Shown here one piece after another: positions 1 through 7,961 of a DNA stretch of 64,000 nt. Position 1 is the stretch's first letter, and each line of letters starts with the position of its first letter. The position numbers and the translations under genes were made by a program. The notes under the pieces are model-generated. The model searched no databases. It was not told where the DNA came from and was given only the letters and a program-made list of their open reading frames with translations. Origin of the DNA: Pseudomonas viridiflava (GTDB lineage: Bacteria; Pseudomonadota; Gammaproteobacteria; Pseudomonadales; Pseudomonadaceae); contig NZ_UTHA01000297.1 in NCBI RefSeq assembly GCF_900582195.1, positions 62,001-126,000 of the forward strand, read 5' to 3'.

Positions 1-135
1 GTTTCGGCATCCCGTAGGAGAAACGTTCGCCAATCCGTTTGGCATACGCCGGCGCCTTGCGTGCGCGCAGCCACAACCGAATCGCCACCAATGGCAGCCC
101 CAGGTAAAACAGCGCGGTGTAGAGAGTTCTATTCA
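1..135 (-). CDS. waaA: 3-deoxy-D-manno-octulosonic-acid (Kdo) transferase, N-terminal fragment
   Basis: Only the first 45 codons are inside the window; the gene continues past base 1. The product begins MNRTLYTALFYLGLPL and continues with basic residues and RIGERFSYG, the N-terminal membrane anchor and first conserved stretch of WaaA/KdtA. WaaA adds Kdo from CMP-Kdo to lipid IVA at the cytoplasmic face of the inner membrane. Its place next to an LPS-core locus agrees. The ATG is at 133-135. The call rests on a short fragment plus context. Confidence 0.75.
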
Positions 136-147
136 TGGCGGCGGAGT

Positions 148-1044
148 TTATCGACTTTTGTCGCCGATCGCGCGCAAGTGCACGGCAAAACGTTCGGCCA
201 GCCAGCGCGCGGCCGGGCCGAGTGGCTCGTCGCGGCGCCAGACCAGTTCCACCACCAGCGCTGGCGGCGTCCATTCGCTGTCGAGTTCGACCATCAAGCC
301 CTGATAGGCCGAGTACTGCACCACATGGCGCGGCAACCAGGCCCAGCCGAGATCGCGCACCAGCCATTCGGACATGACGTAGAAACTGTCGGCACGCCAT
401 ACCTGCGGGCTGGCCGGTTCGTTGCCGGGATAGACGCTGGTTTGCGTCGACATCAACAATTGCCGGTGTTGGGCCAGTTGCTGGCAGGTGACGTAAGACT
501 GCTTCGCCAGCGGATGATTGATCCCGCAAACCGTGACCATTTCCACACTGCCGAGCACGCGGCGCTCCAGCGCTTCAGGGATTTCGTCGTGATAAAACAG
601 CAGGCCGAGATCGGCACGACGTTCGACCAGTTTGTGCGCAACCTCGCCTTGCGCGGCGCTGGTCAGTTGCACTTCAAGGCTGGGGAACTGCTCGGCCAGT
701 TCGCCGAAGCTTTCCACCAGAGCCTGATACGGCATCGCCTCATCCTGAGCCACGCGCAGTTGCGCTTCCTGGCCGCGCAGCATCGCCATCGCCCGGCCGT
801 TAAGGCGCTCGCATTGGCGCAAGACTTCCCGTGCCTCTTCGAGCAAGGCTTCGCCCGCCTCGGTGAGCGTTGGTTGGCGGCCGCTGCTACGCTCGAACAG
901 GCTGACGCCCAGGTCCTCTTCAAGCATGGCAATCGCGCTGCTGATTGCCGACTGCGCTTTGCGCTGCTGGCGCGCCACGGCGGAAAACGAGCGATGTTCG
1001 GCGACATCGACAAACACCCGAAGTTGATCCAGATTCCACTGCAT
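148..1044 (-). CDS. LysR-family transcriptional regulator
   Basis: A protein of about 298 residues with an N-terminal winged helix-turn-helix of LysR type (RSFSAVARQQRKAQSAIS followed by LEEDLGVSLFER), then a linker helix and a periplasmic-binding-protein-like effector domain, the normal LysR length and order. I chose the ATG at 1044 (MQWNLDQLRVF) because LysR helix-turn-helix domains start within a few residues of the N terminus; an in-frame ATG at 1062 is possible and neither has a strong ribosome-binding site. It is divergent from the SMR gene at 1155, a usual arrangement for a LysR protein and its target, so control of that gene is plausible but unproven. The inducer is unknown. Confidence 0.9.
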   Translation of the reverse strand: MQWNLDQLRVFVDVAEHRSFSAVARQQRKAQSAISSAIAMLEEDLGVSLFERSSGRQPTLTEAGEALLEEAREVLRQCERLNGRAMAMLRGQEAQLRVAQDEAMPYQALVESFGELAEQFPSLEVQLTSAAQGEVAHKLVERRADLGLLFYHDEIPEALERRVLGSVEMVTVCGINHPLAKQSYVTCQQLAQHRQLLMSTQTSVYPGNEPASPQVWRADSFYVMSEWLVRDLGWAWLPRHVVQYSAYQGLMVELDSEWTPPALVVELVWRRDEPLGPAARWLAERFAVHLRAIGDKSR

Positions 1045-1154
1045 GCTGATTCGCCAACCCATCTTCAGAACAGATAGGTAATGACTTTACCCCATCTGGT
1101 GAATCACTAGAATGCCGCCTCAGCAAGCAACGTTTTACATTGAGGATTTGAACC

Positions 1155-1487
1155 ATGAACGCCTACGCCTACCTGGCCATTGCCATCTGCGCCGAAGTGA
1201 TCGCCACTGTGTCGATGAAAGCCGTCAAAGGCATCAGCACGCCGCTGCCATTGGTGCTGGTCATCGTCGGTTACGCGATTGCATTCTGGATGCTGACGCT
1301 GGTGGTGCGCACCGTTCCGGTCGGCGTCGCCTATGCAGTCTGGGCGGGGATGGGCATTGTGATGGTCAGCGTCGCGGCGCTGTTCATTTACGGGCAGAAG
1401 CTGGATATTCCGGCGATGCTGGGGATGGCGCTGATCGTGCTCGGCGTTGTCGTGATCCAGCTGTTCTCGAAAACTGCCGGCCACTAA
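1155..1487 (+). CDS. Small multidrug resistance (SMR) family efflux protein
   Basis: 110 residues with four predicted membrane helices and the SMR signature: Glu14 in the first helix (AICAEVIATVSMKA), which in EmrE/SugE relatives binds both protons and substrate. GVAYAVWAGMG in the third helix is the family dimer-packing region. Such proteins act as antiparallel dimers in the inner membrane, exporting quaternary ammonium or other cations in exchange for protons. A GAGGA ribosome-binding site precedes the ATG. The gene is divergent from a LysR gene and followed by a REP doublet. Whether it is the Qac/Emr or the Gdx (guanidinium) type cannot be settled by eye. Confidence 0.9.
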   Translation: MNAYAYLAIAICAEVIATVSMKAVKGISTPLPLVLVIVGYAIAFWMLTLVVRTVPVGVAYAVWAGMGIVMVSVAALFIYGQKLDIPAMLGMALIVLGVVVIQLFSKTAGH

Positions 1488-1504
1488 AATCCAACCACAA
1501 TCAC

Positions 1505-1593
1505 TGTGGGAGCGAGCTTGCTCGCGAAAGCGGTTCGTCAGACGCATGATTGCTATCTGACACACCCTCTTCGCGAGCAGGCTCGCTCCCACA
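1505..1593. repeat. REP doublet (REPIN-like), copy 1
   Basis: Two inverted arms, TGTGGGAGCGAGCTTGCTCG and CGAGCAGGCTCGCTCCCACA, enclose about 45 variable bases. Each arm is itself palindromic (GCGAGC..GCTCGC). The same unit recurs at 24735, 37434, 43317 and 49452, always extragenic and about 90 bp long. Confidence 0.9.
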
Positions 1594-1687
1594 TTTGGAT
1601 TTGTGTTCGGCCTGTTGATCATCGACAAATCCGCCCCTTTCCCGAGTCTGTATACTGCGCCCTCGTCTTGAACACTGAGGTCGCTGC

Positions 1688-2863
1688 ATGCCATCCGTTA
1701 TTTCCACCGACGTTCTGATTGTCGGCGCTGGTGTCGCCGGCCTCTGGCTGAACGCGCGCCTGCGCCGCCAGGGTTTTTCGACCGTGCTGGTGGAAAGCGC
1801 CAGCCTCGGCGGCGGGCAGAGTGTGAAGTCCCAGGGCATCATCCACGGCGGCGCCAAATACGCGCTGCACGGCGCGCTGACCGGTGCCTCGGAAGCCATC
1901 GCCGACATGCCGCGCCGCTGGCGTGAAGCGCTGGCCGGTACCGGCGAGTTGGACCTGTCCGGCGTGCGCCTGCTGTCCGAGGCGCATTACCTGTGGTCGC
2001 CGGGCACCCTCGCCGGCAACCTCACCAGTTTCTTCGCCAGTAAAGCGGTGCGTGGCCGGGTCGATCAGGTCAAGGGCGAGCAACTGCCGCCAGCCCTGCA
2101 AGACAAACGCTTCAAGGGTAAGGTTTACCGCCTCGCCGAACTGGTGGTCGATGTGCCGAGCCTGATCCAGCGTCTGGCCGATCTGGCCGGCGATGGTCTG
2201 CTCGCCGGGCAAACCATCGAGCCACTGCTCGAAGCAGGCGTACTGGTCGGTTTGAAAGTCGACGGCCGCGAGATTCGCGCACAACGCATCGTCCTCAGTG
2301 CCGGCGCCGGCACTGCTCAACTGCTGGAACACCTCGGCTTGAACCAACCCGCCATGCAACGCCGCCCGCTGCACATGATCATCGCCAAAGGCCCGGGCCT
2401 CAAACCGCTGTACGCCCACTGCCTGGGTGGCGGCACCAAACCGCGGATCACCGTGACTACGCATCCGGCCGCTGATGGTCAGTGGGTCTGGTACATGGGT
2501 GGCGACATCGCCGAGAGCGAAGGTGTGAAACGCGAGCCGGCCGAGCAGATCGCCACCGCGCAGAAAGAAATCGCGCAGTTGTTGCCGTGGATCGACCTCA
2601 GCACCACGCAATGGGCGACCCTGCGGGTTGACCGTGCCGAGCCACTGCAAACCGGGCTGACGCGACCGGACAACGCCTACCTTGCCGAACAGGGCCGCTT
2701 GCTGGTCGGCTGGCCGACCAAACTGGCGCTGGCACCGGATTTCGCTGACCGGGTCATCGCCTCCCTCGAGCGCGACGGCGTCCAGCCACAAGCCACCGAG
2801 CCCTTGCCCGCGCTGCCAAAACCACCGATGGGCGTTCCTGCCTGGGAGCAATTGTTGCCATGA
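1688..2863 (+). CDS. FAD-dependent oxidoreductase, DAO/glycerol-3-phosphate dehydrogenase-like
   Basis: 391 residues. The N terminus carries the dinucleotide-binding Rossmann motif VGAGVAGL (residues ~12-19), followed by a charged residue at the end of beta-2 (LVES) and a glycine-rich QSVKSQGIIHGG segment of the D-amino-acid-oxidase superfamily. A second FAD contact (VLSAGAGTAQLL) lies near residue 205. It is predicted to be a soluble flavoprotein oxidising an amine or hydroxy-acid; the substrate is unknown. A GAGG ribosome-binding site lies 7 bases before the ATG. Its stop overlaps the start of the next gene (ATGA), so the two are translationally coupled. The orthologous pair also seems adjacent in other pseudomonads. 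Confidence 0.85.
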   Translation: MPSVISTDVLIVGAGVAGLWLNARLRRQGFSTVLVESASLGGGQSVKSQGIIHGGAKYALHGALTGASEAIADMPRRWREALAGTGELDLSGVRLLSEAHYLWSPGTLAGNLTSFFASKAVRGRVDQVKGEQLPPALQDKRFKGKVYRLAELVVDVPSLIQRLADLAGDGLLAGQTIEPLLEAGVLVGLKVDGREIRAQRIVLSAGAGTAQLLEHLGLNQPAMQRRPLHMIIAKGPGLKPLYAHCLGGGTKPRITVTTHPAADGQWVWYMGGDIAESEGVKREPAEQIATAQKEIAQLLPWIDLSTTQWATLRVDRAEPLQTGLTRPDNAYLAEQGRLLVGWPTKLALAPDFADRVIASLERDGVQPQATEPLPALPKPPMGVPAWEQLLP

Positions 2864-3672
2864 CCATCGCCACCCTGCACGACCTTCATCGCCCATTGGG
2901 CAGCACCGGCCTGATGGTTTCGCCGCTGGGCCTGGGCACGGTCAAACTCGGCCGTGACCAAGGGGTGAAATACCCCAATGGCTTTCAAATTCCCGGCGAC
3001 GACGAAGCGCAGATGCTGCTGCGTCAGGCGCGGGAATTGGGCATCAACCTCATCGACACCGCCCCCGCCTATGGCCGCAGCGAAGAACGCCTCGGCCCGT
3101 TGCTACGTGGCCAGCGCCAGGATTGGGTGATCGTCAGCAAGGTCGGCGAAGAGTTCGCCGACGGCCTCTCGCAGCACGATTTCAGCGCAGCGCACACGCG
3201 GATGTCGGTGGAGCGCAGCCTGCAACGTCTTGAAACCGATTTTATCGACCTGGTGCTGGTGCATTCCGACGGCAACGACCTGGCGATCCTCGAGCACGAA
3301 GAGGTGTACGCCACCCTCGCCACGCTCAAGGCCGAAGGCAAGATTCGCGGCTTCGGCTTCTCCGGCAAAACCGTCGAAGGTGGCCTCAAAGCACTGGAGC
3401 AAGGCGACTGCGCGATGGTCACCTACAATCTGAACGAACAAAACGAGAAAGCTGTCATTGACTATGCTGCTGCCCACGGCAAAGCCATTCTGGTGAAAAA
3501 AGCCCTGGCCAGTGGTCACGTCTGTTTGAGTCCGGGCGTGGACCCGGTGCGCGCCAGCTTCCAATTGCTGTTCGCGCAACCTGGCGTAGCCAGTGCTATT
3601 GTCGGCACGATCAATCCGCTGCACCTCGCCCACAACGTTGCGACCGTTGCCCAGGTCCTACGTGGTCACTGA
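2860..3672 (+). CDS. Aldo/keto reductase
   Basis: 270 residues with the (beta/alpha)8 aldo/keto reductase signatures: LIDTAPAYGRSEERLG (active-site Asp and Tyr), VIVSKVG (catalytic Lys) and VLVHSDGND (catalytic His), ending in the NADPH-binding AIVGTINPLHL segment. It is expected to reduce carbonyls, or oxidise alcohols, with NAD(P)H in the cytoplasm. The ATG overlaps the stop of the FAD oxidoreductase by four bases, suggesting the two act on a common small metabolite. Substrate not deducible. Confidence 0.9.
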   Translation: MTIATLHDLHRPLGSTGLMVSPLGLGTVKLGRDQGVKYPNGFQIPGDDEAQMLLRQARELGINLIDTAPAYGRSEERLGPLLRGQRQDWVIVSKVGEEFADGLSQHDFSAAHTRMSVERSLQRLETDFIDLVLVHSDGNDLAILEHEEVYATLATLKAEGKIRGFGFSGKTVEGGLKALEQGDCAMVTYNLNEQNEKAVIDYAAAHGKAILVKKALASGHVCLSPGVDPVRASFQLLFAQPGVASAIVGTINPLHLAHNVATVAQVLRGH

Positions 3673-3703
3673 CGCCGCCTCGCGGCCTTAAGCAGGAGCC
3701 GAT

Positions 3704-4669
3704 ATGCCGCGCACGCTCATCAGAAAGAACCCGAGCAACTTCAAGACCCTGCCGCTGTTCGTCGAAGCTACCCCCGAAGGCCTGACCTACCAGAGTGTCG
3801 GCATGCCGCTGAATTTCGCGCAGACCTTGCAGCGGCGCAAACCCGTGAGCGTGGCCGATGCCGAGCGCTTCTCGCTGGAACTGGCCAACCTCGGCGTTTC
3901 GGTACGACTGACCCTGCATTGGCAGAATCGCGATTATTGGGTGCTGGTGCGCCAGCGCCGACAGGATCGCGGCGACGTCGTGCTCAAGTTGATTTCCGGT
4001 TACGTGCCGGCCCACGAATTGAACATTCCCCTGCACACGGCCATTCAGGAGATTGCCGAAGAGTGTCTGCTGGAGACGCCGGAAGGCTGGCTGGGCGGAC
4101 GCTTCAACGACACCTGGCTGCCGGCCCCCTACTCGGCGGCGCTGCATTATCGCGAGGCGCTGCCGTTTCGCCTGACGCCGTTGTCCGGCTCGGCGCGACC
4201 GATACGCTGCGCCAACCTGCAATTGCTCGAACGGCCTCGGGCCTACGTGCACCTGCCGACCGCCTCATTGCAATTGATCTACGACTTGCGCCTGGATGTG
4301 CCCAAGGAAGCCAAATCCTTGAGCCTGTTCCATGTTGACGAGCGTCTTGAAGGTGATCAACTGGTCGCCCGACTCGACCGCAAGCGCCCCGACTTGTACT
4401 TGATGCCACTCAAGGACGGCGCGCCACTGGCCGAATTGTACACGCTCAAGCGCGACAAACTTTTGCCGGCCAGTACTCGCGGACTTTATCTGGCCGAGAG
4501 TTTCGCGACCCAAGAGGGCTGGGTCGTGCGCGACGAGCGGATTCGCTGGAAGGACTGGGTCGTACAACAAGGTCTGCAACCGGCAAAGCCTCCTCGCGCA
4601 GGCCTCAAGCAATTGAGTCTGAAGGCATTGCGCCTGGTGGGCATCGGCAAGAAACGCGCGAGCAAATAG
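3704..4669 (+). CDS. Conserved protein with a degenerate Nudix box
   Basis: 321 residues, preceded by an AGGAG ribosome-binding site. I recall pseudomonad homologues being named metal ABC transporter ATPase, but no Walker A or ABC signature is visible. Residues ~102-128 instead read GYVPAHE, nine residues, then QEIAEE, which matches the Nudix pattern G-x5-E-x7-REUxEE with two extra residues, Arg replaced by Gln, and Leu in place of the last Gly. The acidic metal ligands of the Nudix helix are kept. Possible role: nucleotide-sugar or nucleoside-diphosphate binding or hydrolysis. It converges on the LPS genes. The C terminus is basic (KKRASK). Function uncertain. Confidence 0.7.
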   Translation: MPRTLIRKNPSNFKTLPLFVEATPEGLTYQSVGMPLNFAQTLQRRKPVSVADAERFSLELANLGVSVRLTLHWQNRDYWVLVRQRRQDRGDVVLKLISGYVPAHELNIPLHTAIQEIAEECLLETPEGWLGGRFNDTWLPAPYSAALHYREALPFRLTPLSGSARPIRCANLQLLERPRAYVHLPTASLQLIYDLRLDVPKEAKSLSLFHVDERLEGDQLVARLDRKRPDLYLMPLKDGAPLAELYTLKRDKLLPASTRGLYLAESFATQEGWVVRDERIRWKDWVVQQGLQPAKPPRAGLKQLSLKALRLVGIGKKRASK

Positions 4670-4683
4670 CCCGCTGACATCTT

Positions 4684-5370
4684 TTATTTCGGGCGAAACA
4701 GCTTTTGCCACCAACGGCGAGGTTGCAGGGGCACCACGATAACGTCTGAAGCTTGCAGCCAGTTGCGCTCATAATCCCAGGCATGACCACCCCAGAGCTT
4801 TCCTGCTTCGTTGGAAAAACCCAGGGTCATGAGCTGATAGGTAAAACCGGCATAGCCGCGCAACCAGTCGAACAGCACCAGTGTGCTGAACCCCGTAGAA
4901 GGTCCAGCGTAGAGCTTGCCTGAGGGTCGAGTGACCGGATAGTTCAACAGCGGCGACAAGGGAATACGATCCATGTACATGGCCACCCCCGGCATCGCAG
5001 ACATCGGCGTTATAGACCCCAACAAGAGCGTGAAACAACGCTCGCTCGCTTGATCCAGCAGCCGCTGCACATCAGGTCCGCAGGGCAACCCGAAAAAGTA
5101 CGCATCCGGCGCATTGCATCCGTGCACGAAAATATTCACGCTTTGCGAATCGAGCAGTGGTGCCTTGATGCAGGTGTTGAAACTGACGACAACGTCATTG
5201 GCGCCAATGTTCAACGCCTGAAAATCCGCCGCCGTGATCGCTGGATTGTTCGCGATCAGTACGACCCGGTCCGCACGACTCAGACACTCACGCAATGCCT
5301 CAGGCAACGCGTCCACAATAGACTGGTCACCGCCGGTTAATGCACCCGGCGCCCTGTGCTCGTTTTTCAT
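4684..5370 (-). CDS. Sialyltransferase-like (GT29-type) glycosyltransferase candidate
   Basis: 228 residues, no signal peptide. Three stretches resemble the conserved motifs of family GT29. RVVLIANNPAI followed by NDVVVSFNTC is like the L motif (VGNGPS...DVVIRFN). GPSTGFSTLVLFDWL is like the S motif (PSTG). HAWDYE is like the HxxxxE motif. The order and spacing are right. GT29 enzymes use CMP-activated acidic sugars; in an LPS locus CMP-Kdo would be the available donor. That substrate is inference. The ATG directly abuts the stop of the glycosyltransferase upstream (5371), so the two are one transcription unit. Confidence 0.55.
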   Translation of the reverse strand: MKNEHRAPGALTGGDQSIVDALPEALRECLSRADRVVLIANNPAITAADFQALNIGANDVVVSFNTCIKAPLLDSQSVNIFVHGCNAPDAYFFGLPCGPDVQRLLDQASERCFTLLLGSITPMSAMPGVAMYMDRIPLSPLLNYPVTRPSGKLYAGPSTGFSTLVLFDWLRGYAGFTYQLMTLGFSNEAGKLWGGHAWDYERNWLQASDVIVVPLQPRRWWQKLFRPK

Positions 5371-6345
5371 TCAGTCCAGTACCTTCATGCCGTAACGCAG
5401 CTTGACCCAGAACCGCGTGAACGCCGAGGGCGGTTGCCATGGACGCATTTCGCGCTGGATTTCAGTAGCGAGGGCCTTGCCGACACGGGCGAAAGAATAG
5501 CGACTTTCTGCGAATGCCTGACCATTGCTGGCGATACGCTGCGCGAGTTGCGGGTCATCCTGCAGCAGTTTGATCTTTTCCACCGCCTCTTCTTCGCTAC
5601 GATAAAACACGGTGTTGTGCATGTCTTCGAAACCGAGCAACCGGTCTTCTTCGCCCTGACTCCAGGCCAGCAGTACACAGCCGCAAGCCATGGCTTCGAA
5701 GTTCTTGATCATGAACTCGTTCATGCCGATGTCGGCACTGACGAAAATCTTGATGCGATTGAGCGTTTGCAGGTATTCCGCGCCGGACTTGGTGCGAGTC
5801 ACCAGCATCCCGGTACGCTGCGAAAGCGACTCGAGCATGGCTTTGCGCTCGGCATATTCGGTACTTTTCAGGCTGCCAAGAAAGCCGATCGGTATGTCCC
5901 GCTCAACACCGGTGTTGTGCAGCATCTGTTCGTCGTAACCCTTGGAGACGAACACCGTGTCGATACCTTCAGCCAGCATCTTGCGCGCGACCACTGCACC
6001 GGACACCAGTGCCCGGCAACTCGGCAGACGACTGTACAGACGCGAATACACGCCACGGTACTTACTCGCCGGCATGTAGTTCTGGTAGGCGTCATGCTCG
6101 AGGAAGACCAGCCCGGGAATGCATTTAAGCACCTGCAGTTGCGGGGCCAGGCGCTTGACCCGGGAGAAGATCACCACGCGATCGAAGGTCTGATAATCAA
6201 CCGAGGCCAGAAACTTCCCCAGGTTCATCTGTTGCTGTTTGCTGAGCCGATAGATGACACATTCATCACAGTTCTGCTGCACGATGTCGTAAAGCCGGTC
6301 GAGAATGACCCGCTGTTCGTCCATCACCAGGAGCATGACTTTCAT
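5371..6345 (-). CDS. Glycosyltransferase with GT-B fold (Glyco_trans_1_2-like C terminus)
   Basis: 324 residues. The C-terminal half has the nucleotide-sugar-binding pattern of GT4-like enzymes: KIFVSADIGMNEFMIKNFE, then MACGCVLLAW, then a helical tail with a YSFARVGKAL segment. The N-terminal half is a short Rossmann domain (MKVMLLVMD, LVFLEHDAY). Expected to act at the cytoplasmic face of the inner membrane on LPS core or another envelope glycan. The downstream GT29-like gene abuts it. There is a 130-bp gap to hldE with no gene in it. Donor and acceptor unknown. Confidence 0.8.
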   Translation of the reverse strand: MKVMLLVMDEQRVILDRLYDIVQQNCDECVIYRLSKQQQMNLGKFLASVDYQTFDRVVIFSRVKRLAPQLQVLKCIPGLVFLEHDAYQNYMPASKYRGVYSRLYSRLPSCRALVSGAVVARKMLAEGIDTVFVSKGYDEQMLHNTGVERDIPIGFLGSLKSTEYAERKAMLESLSQRTGMLVTRTKSGAEYLQTLNRIKIFVSADIGMNEFMIKNFEAMACGCVLLAWSQGEEDRLLGFEDMHNTVFYRSEEEAVEKIKLLQDDPQLAQRIASNGQAFAESRYSFARVGKALATEIQREMRPWQPPSAFTRFWVKLRYGMKVLD

Positions 6346-6475
6346 AGATTAATCGACCACGCGATGTAAGCAGGCAAGCGTATCGGATTCAAACCTGCCA
6401 ACATCAACGGAAACGGTTAGCTCCCCAAGGCAAAATCCGTTCACACGCAGTACAAAACGGTAGAAATTCATCTGA

Positions 6476-7897
6476 TCAACGACTGCGGATTTTTTCGACA
6501 ATAGCGGTTGTCGAGCTGTTTTCCACAAGCCCCAGCACTTTCACTGTGCCGCCATAAGCCGTCACGATGTCCGCGCCGACCACTTGGTCGATCCCGTAAT
6601 CGCCGCCTTTGACCAGCACGTCCGGCTTGACCTCGCGCAGCAGGTTTTCAGGTGTGCCCTCCGGGAAGCTGATAACCCAGTCGACCGCGCCGAGACCGGC
6701 CAGAACGGCCATACGTCGGTCGACGCTGTTGATCGGACGTCCAGGCCCCTTCAGGCGGCTGACCGATGCATCGTCGTTGACCGCGACAATCAAGCGATCC
6801 CCTTGAGCCCGCGCCTGTTCCAGGTAGGTCACGTGACCGGCATGCAGGATGTCGAAGCAGCCATTGGTGAACACAATCTTTTCGTTGTGCGCGCGGGCAT
6901 CGGCCACGGCGAGCAGCAACTGCTCCAGACCCAGCACTCCACGCTCGGAACCTTCTTCACGCTGAATGGCGCGACGCAGTTCCGGAGCACTGATGGCCGC
7001 CGTACCGAGTTTGCCAACCACGATGCCCGCCGCCAGGTTGGCCAGCGCCACCGCATGGGGCAGATCTTCACCGGCAGCAATCGCTGCGGCCAGGGTAGAA
7101 ATCACCGTGTCACCGGCACCGGTGACGTCGAACACTTCACGGGCACGCGCCGGCAGGTGCAGCGCCGGCTGATCCGGGCGCAGCAGGGTCATGCCGTGCT
7201 CGCCGCGCGTTACCAGCAGCGCGCCGAGTTCGAGGTCGTGCATCAACGCAGCGCCTTTGCTCACCAGCTCATGCTCATCGACGCAACCGCCGACGATGGC
7301 TTCGAACTCGCTGAGGTTCGGGGTGATCAGGCTGGCACCACGGTAAATCGAGAAATCTTTGCCTTTGGGATCGGCCAGCACCGGGATGTTTTTCGCCCGC
7401 GCCGCCTGAATCAGCGCCTGATGGTTTTTCAGGGCGCCTTTGCCGTAGTCGGAAAGTACCAATACCTTGATGCCTTCGAGCAAGTCGTCGACCTGCGACC
7501 CGAGGGCAAGGGCGTCGGTGGCGAACGGTTCTTCAAAGTCGATACGCAGCAGTTGCTGGTGCCGGCTCATGACCCGTAGCTTGACGATGGTTGGCTGGTG
7601 CGCGATGCGCTGGAACAGGGCACGTACACCCGCGCCTTTGAGACTGTTGCTCAGGCTGTCGGCGGCTTCGTCGTCGCCGGTCACACCGACCAGCGACGCC
7701 GGCGCACCCAGCGCGGCAATGTTCAAGGCAACGTTCGCGGCGCCACCCGGACGGTCTTCGATCTGTTCGACCTTAACGACCGGCACCGGCGCCTCAGGGG
7801 AAATCCGTGAGGTTCCGCCATGCCAGTAACGGTCGAGCATGACATCGCCGACTACCAAGACCGGGGCTTGATCGAAACGCGGCATGGACAACTTCAT
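6476..7897 (-). CDS. hldE: Bifunctional heptose-7-phosphate kinase / heptose-1-phosphate adenylyltransferase
   Basis: 473 residues from the ATG at 7897 (MKLSMPRFDQAPVLVVGDVMLDRYWHG); the frame is open further upstream, but that part is compositionally shadow sequence and the usual length is 474. Residues ~1-320 are a ribokinase-type kinase (GDVMLDRY, PGGAANVALN, DVTGAGDTVIS). Residues ~345-473 are a nucleotidyltransferase (FTNGCFDILHAGHV, VKGGDYG). It makes ADP-D-glycero-beta-D-manno-heptose precursors for the inner core added by WaaC and WaaF, encoded further along the window. The 3' end of the PIG-L gene lies 64 bp upstream, so the gene may share a transcript with msbA-mig14. Confidence 0.97.
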   Translation of the reverse strand: MKLSMPRFDQAPVLVVGDVMLDRYWHGGTSRISPEAPVPVVKVEQIEDRPGGAANVALNIAALGAPASLVGVTGDDEAADSLSNSLKGAGVRALFQRIAHQPTIVKLRVMSRHQQLLRIDFEEPFATDALALGSQVDDLLEGIKVLVLSDYGKGALKNHQALIQAARAKNIPVLADPKGKDFSIYRGASLITPNLSEFEAIVGGCVDEHELVSKGAALMHDLELGALLVTRGEHGMTLLRPDQPALHLPARAREVFDVTGAGDTVISTLAAAIAAGEDLPHAVALANLAAGIVVGKLGTAAISAPELRRAIQREEGSERGVLGLEQLLLAVADARAHNEKIVFTNGCFDILHAGHVTYLEQARAQGDRLIVAVNDDASVSRLKGPGRPINSVDRRMAVLAGLGAVDWVISFPEGTPENLLREVKPDVLVKGGDYGIDQVVGADIVTAYGGTVKVLGLVENSSTTAIVEKIRSR

Positions 7898-7961
7898 GGA
7901 GCAACCCACATACAAAATGAACAGGGGCGCGATATTAACACAGGGTAAAGCGCCGTCCGCC

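Noticed and set aside
61-1077. 338-codon + strand open frame opposite the LysR gene
   Set aside because: The - strand has a complete LysR protein over the same bases; the + strand translation has no family features.
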